In this document: positions 29,733 through 33,132 of the stretch, one piece after another
Layout of the letters: every line of letters starts with the position of its first letter
Position numbering within the stretch: position 1 is the first letter of the stretch
Source of the DNA: Candidatus Nomurabacteria bacterium RIFCSPHIGHO2_01_FULL_40_20
Lineage (GTDB): Bacteria > Patescibacteriota > Minisyncoccia > Phycocordibacterales > UBA9973
Direction: 5' to 3'
Length of the DNA: 33,132 nt
NCBI GenBank assembly: GCA_001786835.1
Contig: MFTO01000008.1
Location: 1 to 33,132 of the forward strand
Made by a program: the position numbers and the translations under genes
Notes under the pieces: generated by a model
Databases searched by the model: none
The model's input: only the letters and a program-made list of their open reading frames with translations
What the model was told of the DNA's origin: nothing

Positions 29733-30323
29733 ATGTTAAACATAAAAATAATCATAGGGAGCACGCGACCGAATAGGTTTAGCGAACATGCTGGAGCTTG
29801 GATATATGAGATTGCCAAAGCGCGCACAGATATGGAGGTTGAAGTCTTGGACTTGCGGGATTATCCGATGCCTTTCTACAATGAACCGATTTCCCCTTCT
29901 TATATTATGGGCGAATACCCAAACCCCGAGGTAAATAATTGGGCAAAGAAAATCGCCGAAGCAGACGGTTTTATCATCGTCGCTCCGGAATACAATCGCG
30001 GGCCGTCGGCTGTACTCAAAAACTCGCTTGACTCAATATCAAAAGAATGGAAATACAAAGCCATAACATTCGTGGGCTATGGCTCTGTGGGAGGAGGACG
30101 TTCCATAGAACAACTTCGCTTAAACTCCGTGGAGCTCTGGATGACACCCACCCGAAACGCCGTGCATATCTTTGAGCCATGGACTTTAGTAGATGAAAAA
30201 AATAATTTGAAAGCAGGCGTTCTAGACCACTATGAAGGGTCTGCTATCGGCGCCCTGGATAACCTCGTCTTCCTCGCCACCGCCCTGCAAGAAGCCCGCG
30301 CAAAGATTTCCACAGGAAAGTAA
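29733..30323 (+). CDS. NADPH-dependent FMN reductase family protein
   Basis: 196 aa flavodoxin-like oxidoreductase. IIGSTRPNRFSEHAG (residues 6-20) is the FMN-phosphate loop; APEYNRGPSAVLKNSLD (about 88-104) is the isoalloxazine-side motif, usually PEYNxSxPG; YGSVGGGRSIEQLR (about 122-135) is the third contact. Such enzymes reduce quinones, azo compounds or free flavin with NAD(P)H and may serve in redox protection. It stands alone on the plus strand with its own leaderless promoter. The stop is directly followed by a second promoter (30324-30351). Confidence 0.93.
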   Translation: MLNIKIIIGSTRPNRFSEHAGAWIYEIAKARTDMEVEVLDLRDYPMPFYNEPISPSYIMGEYPNPEVNNWAKKIAEADGFIIVAPEYNRGPSAVLKNSLDSISKEWKYKAITFVGYGSVGGGRSIEQLRLNSVELWMTPTRNAVHIFEPWTLVDEKNNLKAGVLDHYEGSAIGALDNLVFLATALQEARAKISTGK

Positions 30324-30351
30324 TTGATTCTTGATAAAAACAAGATACAAT
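30324..30351 (+). promoter_or_regulatory. Promoter of a candidate small RNA
   Basis: TTGATT (30324-30329), 16-base spacer, TACAAT (30346-30351). It starts one base after the reductase stop and points to a terminator about 40 bases away, with no ORF between. Confidence 0.6.
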
Positions 30352-30357
30352 AAAACC

Positions 30358-30431
30358 AGTTAAGGGTGGTTTAACCAGTAGTCTGGAAATCCTGGCTTCC
30401 TTTTTAAAGAATTAGGAAGCGGGATTTTTTT
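30358..30431 (+). ncRNA. Candidate 74-base small RNA
   Basis: Runs from the predicted start to the T-run of an intrinsic terminator. The 5' half can fold as GTTAA/TTAAC around GGGTGGT and CCAG/CTGG around TAGT; the 3' half is the terminator. No ORF, tRNA or known riboswitch pattern was recognised. If the promoter is not used, the region is simply the 3' untranslated part of the reductase mRNA. Confidence 0.5.
30387..30431 (+). terminator. Intrinsic terminator of the small RNA / reductase
   Basis: AAATCC-TG-GCTTCCT (30387-30401) pairs with AGGAAGC-G-GGATTT (30414-30427), then seven T (30425-30431). Confidence 0.88.
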
Positions 30432-30696
30432 ATTTATCTTCAGTATTTGAGTTCTCTCCTTCTTTTTTCTTTAGTTTGTTTTTTAGATTTTGGAAATGAG
30501 GCATTAGGTGTGGCAAGGCATAGAGGTAAAATATCTCAAGCAAGCCAAAAGTGTTGATGACAAGTATCGCGATAAACCAGCCCTTCTCGCTCCCCTTGGC
30601 TGACTTCCAAAGCGCTATACCTTTCCATACTAACGACCATGCCATAAGGATTATAAATAGTCCCGGCTTGTCCTCAAAAATTTGAAATAGATTCAT
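30430..30696 (-). CDS. DUF5652-type small membrane protein
   Basis: 88 aa. Two membrane segments (about residues 12-30, FIILMAWSLVWKGIALW, and 40-61, WFIAILVINTFGLLEIFYLY) and a Lys/Glu-rich cytoplasmic-type tail. The W-K-x-x-A-L-W and G-W-F-x-x-x-x-x-x-N-T pattern fits DUF5652, a family common in CPR bacteria; function unknown. An extended -10 box six bases before the ATG gives it its own leaderless start. Confidence 0.82.
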   Translation of the reverse strand: MNLFQIFEDKPGLFIILMAWSLVWKGIALWKSAKGSEKGWFIAILVINTFGLLEIFYLYALPHLMPHFQNLKNKLKKKEGENSNTEDK

Positions 30697-30702
30697 AGGG
30701 CT

Positions 30703-30711
30703 AATATAGCA
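30703..30711 (-). promoter_or_regulatory. Extended -10 box of the DUF5652 gene, leaderless
   Basis: Minus strand TGCTATATT, with TATATT six bases before the ATG. Located just past the stop of the upstream helical-protein gene. Confidence 0.6.
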
Positions 30712-30728
30712 TTTAACTTGTTTTATGG

Positions 30729-31766
30729 CTACTTTTTACCTTCTAGTTTTTTAACCATAGAATCTAACTCCTCTTTTATATCTACATAATCCATCTCTCC
30801 AGAGACAACAAATTCTGATATTTTGGATAAAAATTTTTTTGCTCCAAAAAGGAGAATTTCCTTATATCTTGACCTTAATTCAGTATTGCCTTTGTCTATG
30901 AGTTGCATTCTTAAAACAAAGAAACGCAACATCTTATAGCAATTATCAAAAGCAAGTTCTACTGTATCCTCTAATCTATATTTCTTGTCTATACCCTCAA
31001 GAGCTCCAAGTGAGAGTGAAAGTTTTGTATGAAATACTTTAATAACTTTTTTGATATCTTCTAGGTCAGTCATTTCTTCTCCGGTTTTACTGGAACAAAA
31101 ATTTGTTGAATAAGAATTTATAATTTTATCCGCTCCAGGATTTTCAACCTCAAACAGTTCTGCTTTGTAGATTTTGATAAAATCCTGTAAAAATCCGCTT
31201 TTTGTTGCATGTTCGTAATATTTCAAAAAAACCCCAATACCACTAATTTTTATTAAATTTGGTTGTGCTACTGATATCTCTTTCAAAGCATTAAAAATCT
31301 TAGTTGATTCTTTTGCAAGTTCTTTAAAGAAGTTCTCTGTATTTTCATTTTTCTCATATAATAATTTTATTATCTGCTCATCAACACAAGATGTCACAAT
31401 AGAAACTAAAGACCTCGCCTCTTCTTCACTGAGAGCGCCTGCCGGAATAAGGGAAAGTGTATCAGAAAATTTTTTTATATTTTGCAAGATAAGTTTTGCT
31501 TCTTCTGGTTCATCAACGTCTTTTGATAACTCAAAAACAAATCCGACTCTTGCTAAAGAATCTTCATGTTTTTTTTCTAATTTCCATAAATCTACAATAA
31601 GATTTGACTTTATGTCTTTTAGTTTTGACTCGCTTATATTATCCATAGAAAAATCATCCCTAAAATTAGAGTCGTTATCTTGAACCTTATTATTAAAATC
31701 AATTAACCCCTTGATATCCTCCACCGGGTCGTGCTGTTCTTGTTTTGGTATTTTATATTCAGACAT
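30729..31766 (-). CDS. Helix-rich hypothetical protein A
   Basis: 345 aa, unrecognised. Acidic and almost entirely helix-prone, without signal peptide, membrane segment or Cys cluster. Examples: DEPEEAKLILQNIKKFSD near 80, GALSEEEARSLVSIVTS near 113, YRLEDTVELAFDNCYKML near 265. It starts six bases after the stop of the 31773-32678 gene, which encodes a protein of similar type and spacing of helices, so the two may be distant paralogues or partners. No function is proposed. Confidence 0.75.
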   Translation of the reverse strand: MSEYKIPKQEQHDPVEDIKGLIDFNNKVQDNDSNFRDDFSMDNISESKLKDIKSNLIVDLWKLEKKHEDSLARVGFVFELSKDVDEPEEAKLILQNIKKFSDTLSLIPAGALSEEEARSLVSIVTSCVDEQIIKLLYEKNENTENFFKELAKESTKIFNALKEISVAQPNLIKISGIGVFLKYYEHATKSGFLQDFIKIYKAELFEVENPGADKIINSYSTNFCSSKTGEEMTDLEDIKKVIKVFHTKLSLSLGALEGIDKKYRLEDTVELAFDNCYKMLRFFVLRMQLIDKGNTELRSRYKEILLFGAKKFLSKISEFVVSGEMDYVDIKEELDSMVKKLEGKK

Positions 31767-31772
31767 TGGAGT

Positions 31773-32678
31773 TTAATTTAATCCGTTAAAAAATTTTTTA
31801 TAATCTTCATATAAATTTTTATAGAAATTATCGCCTTCAAAACTTCGGACCTTTTTCATGACCGCATGCGCGCTGTTTTTAAGCGCATCTATGTAAATTC
31901 TCCTTATATTCTTGTTTTTTATATAATAAAGAACTTCTTTGTGCAAGGTCAAGTACTCCAAAAAATTCTCAAAGGCTTCGCGCACCAGAGCCAAATCTTT
32001 TTTGGATTCGTCAATATCCAGTAAAATCTCAACGCACAGTTCCATATGGCGCCTCTCCTCCTCCGCGCTCTCTGTGGCTTCTACTGGAAAAAGCCTTCTG
32101 TATTCGTTTTCTGGAGTATGCTCCAAAAAGTGGGGCTTCTGAAGCAATCCGGCCAAGTAAAACCCAATGAGCTCTTTTTTGTACCCGCCCTTGTCCGCCT
32201 CGCCGTACTGTTCCAATAAAAGCTCCAGGTCTTTTTTAAGGTCCGATCCTAAAACTCTCACGAGCTCCCTTTCCAAGCCGGAAGAATGTTTGTGCAAGTC
32301 AAGGTCAATGTCATTTATCTCGCCCGCCGGAAGGCGGTAGATTTTCTCCAAACTGGGTCGGAGCGATGCACTCAAAAGGTAAGATAATTGTTGCTTGTCT
32401 TCCTGACCTAGGTCATTCTCATTCAACGAGGGAACATTTTTCAAAAACTCATAGAAGTGATTCAAATATTCCAATCTCAAATTAAAATCTTTTCCTTCTT
32501 CCGTTTTGGGAAAACCCAGAATATTCAGCACTTTACCGTATTTTCCGGCTAAATCTTTATACTCGTCCTCCGGAGCCTTTTCTCGTTCCAAATCCTGAAA
32601 TTCTTCCCAAAAACGGACCACTTCCCGCAATCCTTCAGTTGGAGTCATTTCTTTTAATACCCATTTTTCCTGTTCCAT
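31773..32678 (-). CDS. Helix-rich hypothetical protein B
   Basis: 301 aa, unrecognised. Acidic and helix-rich: REVVRFWEEFQDLEREKAPED near 18, ELVRVLGSDLKKDLELLLEQYG near 138, ERRHMELCVEILLDIDESKK near 208. It has no signal peptide. It lies 29 bases after the VanY gene and six before protein A, so all three probably share a transcript; the VanY link hints at, but does not show, a cell-wall role. An upstream TATAAA two bases before the ATG is too close to be its -10. Confidence 0.75.
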   Translation of the reverse strand: MEQEKWVLKEMTPTEGLREVVRFWEEFQDLEREKAPEDEYKDLAGKYGKVLNILGFPKTEEGKDFNLRLEYLNHFYEFLKNVPSLNENDLGQEDKQQLSYLLSASLRPSLEKIYRLPAGEINDIDLDLHKHSSGLERELVRVLGSDLKKDLELLLEQYGEADKGGYKKELIGFYLAGLLQKPHFLEHTPENEYRRLFPVEATESAEEERRHMELCVEILLDIDESKKDLALVREAFENFLEYLTLHKEVLYYIKNKNIRRIYIDALKNSAHAVMKKVRSFEGDNFYKNLYEDYKKFFNGLN

Positions 32679-32707
32679 AATTTATAAAAAATTAAACGGA
32701 TAAGAAT

Positions 32708-33132
32708 TTACTCAAAAATATCCACCAAATACTCGTCTATTTTGCGCTGGTCTAGCTCGTAGAAATATTTCTCTTGACGGTGTAAATATCGCGCCAAATC
32801 TTGCCCCACAAAACGCCAATGCCATGGCTCGTATTTGTAATAGGTGTTCCCTTTTGGATATGAAAGTATAAAACCCTGCTTGTAGGCATTTTCGGTGAGC
32901 CATTTAAAAGCAATGGTGTTTTCAAAACTCGTGGCGACAGCACCGCTGATTGCAGGAGTTGTAAAATCAACCGTCGTGCCCAGCTGGTGCTCGGAATATC
33001 CTTGCTCTGCGGAAAAACTATTTGCTGTTCCCGCCCCGTATTGCACGCTATATGCATTTTTTAAATTCTTCTGCTCCTCAAACGAGCGATACCCCGAGGC
33101 AACCAGTATGTTGACATCGTCTCGCTTGGCAT
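32708..33132 (-). CDS. VanY-type D-alanyl-D-alanine carboxypeptidase (5' end cut off)
   Basis: Zinc peptidase of the M15B family that trims the terminal D-Ala from peptidoglycan stems. About 141 residues are visible; the start is beyond the window. I extended it by hand past the first internal GTG: VNILVASGYRSFEEQKNL leads into it. Zinc ligands are seen: His in GYSEHQLGTTVDF, Asp five residues later in that motif, and His in YEPWHWRFVG near the end, with the Glu before it as catalytic base. It implies a peptidoglycan wall. It probably heads an operon with the helical proteins B and A. Confidence 0.93.
   Translation of the reverse strand, partial: AKRDDVNILVASGYRSFEEQKNLKNAYSVQYGAGTANSFSAEQGYSEHQLGTTVDFTTPAISGAVATSFENTIAFKWLTENAYKQGFILSYPKGNTYYKYEPWHWRFVGQDLARYLHRQEKYFYELDQRKIDEYLVDIFE

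Noticed and set aside
30358-30431. A tRNA or known riboswitch at the candidate small RNA.
   Set aside because: No acceptor/T-arm pattern and no riboswitch core I could recognise; only promoter, short hairpins and terminator.

Overview
The window looks like a chromosome segment of a Candidatus Patescibacteria (CPR) bacterium, probably Parcubacteria-like. The clues are the very compact gene layout, the many unrecognised small proteins, a DUF5652-type membrane protein, a TrmB-like regulator, a huge secreted S74-chaperone repeat protein, and four copies of a cysteine-rich family that I know mainly from such genomes. TGA ends the NYN gene and one cysteine-rich gene, so the standard bacterial code fits better than the Gracilibacteria/SR1 code. 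No rRNA, tRNA, CRISPR array or transposase gene was seen, and no gene-free stretch exceeds about 200 bases.

Layout. 1-6318 (minus): secreted repeat fibre, GAPDH, RpiB and a cut-off inositol-monophosphatase-type gene. 6464-9919 (plus): dnaE and a small unknown gene. 9960-11138 (minus): hicB-hicA pair and pth. 11236-14755 (plus): lepB, hisS, def, fmt. 14877-24324 (mostly minus): four cysteine-rich paralogues with an NYN ribonuclease, a small membrane protein, a plus-strand TrmB regulator and a second hicB-hicA pair between them. 24355-24747: hibernation factor. 24851-28869 (minus): mannoside-phosphorylase locus (nucleotidyltransferase, mannose-6-phosphate-isomerase-type cupin, GH130, double GH130). 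28946-33132: small unknown genes, a flavin reductase, a DUF5652 protein, two helical unknown proteins and a cut-off VanY peptidase.

The main novelty is non-coding. A 68-base inverted repeat occurs three times (rpiB, def, hpf), always with the gene's ATG inside its right arm and with a middle segment that can pair instead with the left arm. This looks like a bistable start-codon switch or a repeat element that supplies start codons. Other palindromes sit inside coding sequence (fmt, dnaE, def, a GH130 gene). Two orphan promoters seem to drive short structured RNAs. Nine genes have a -10 box exactly six bases before the ATG, which implies widespread leaderless mRNAs.

How genes work together: pth, def, fmt, hisS and hpf serve translation; gap and rpiB serve central carbon metabolism; the GH130 enzymes probably release mannose 1-phosphate from beta-mannosides, with the cupin linking to mannose 6-phosphate; lepB would process secreted proteins such as the repeat fibre.
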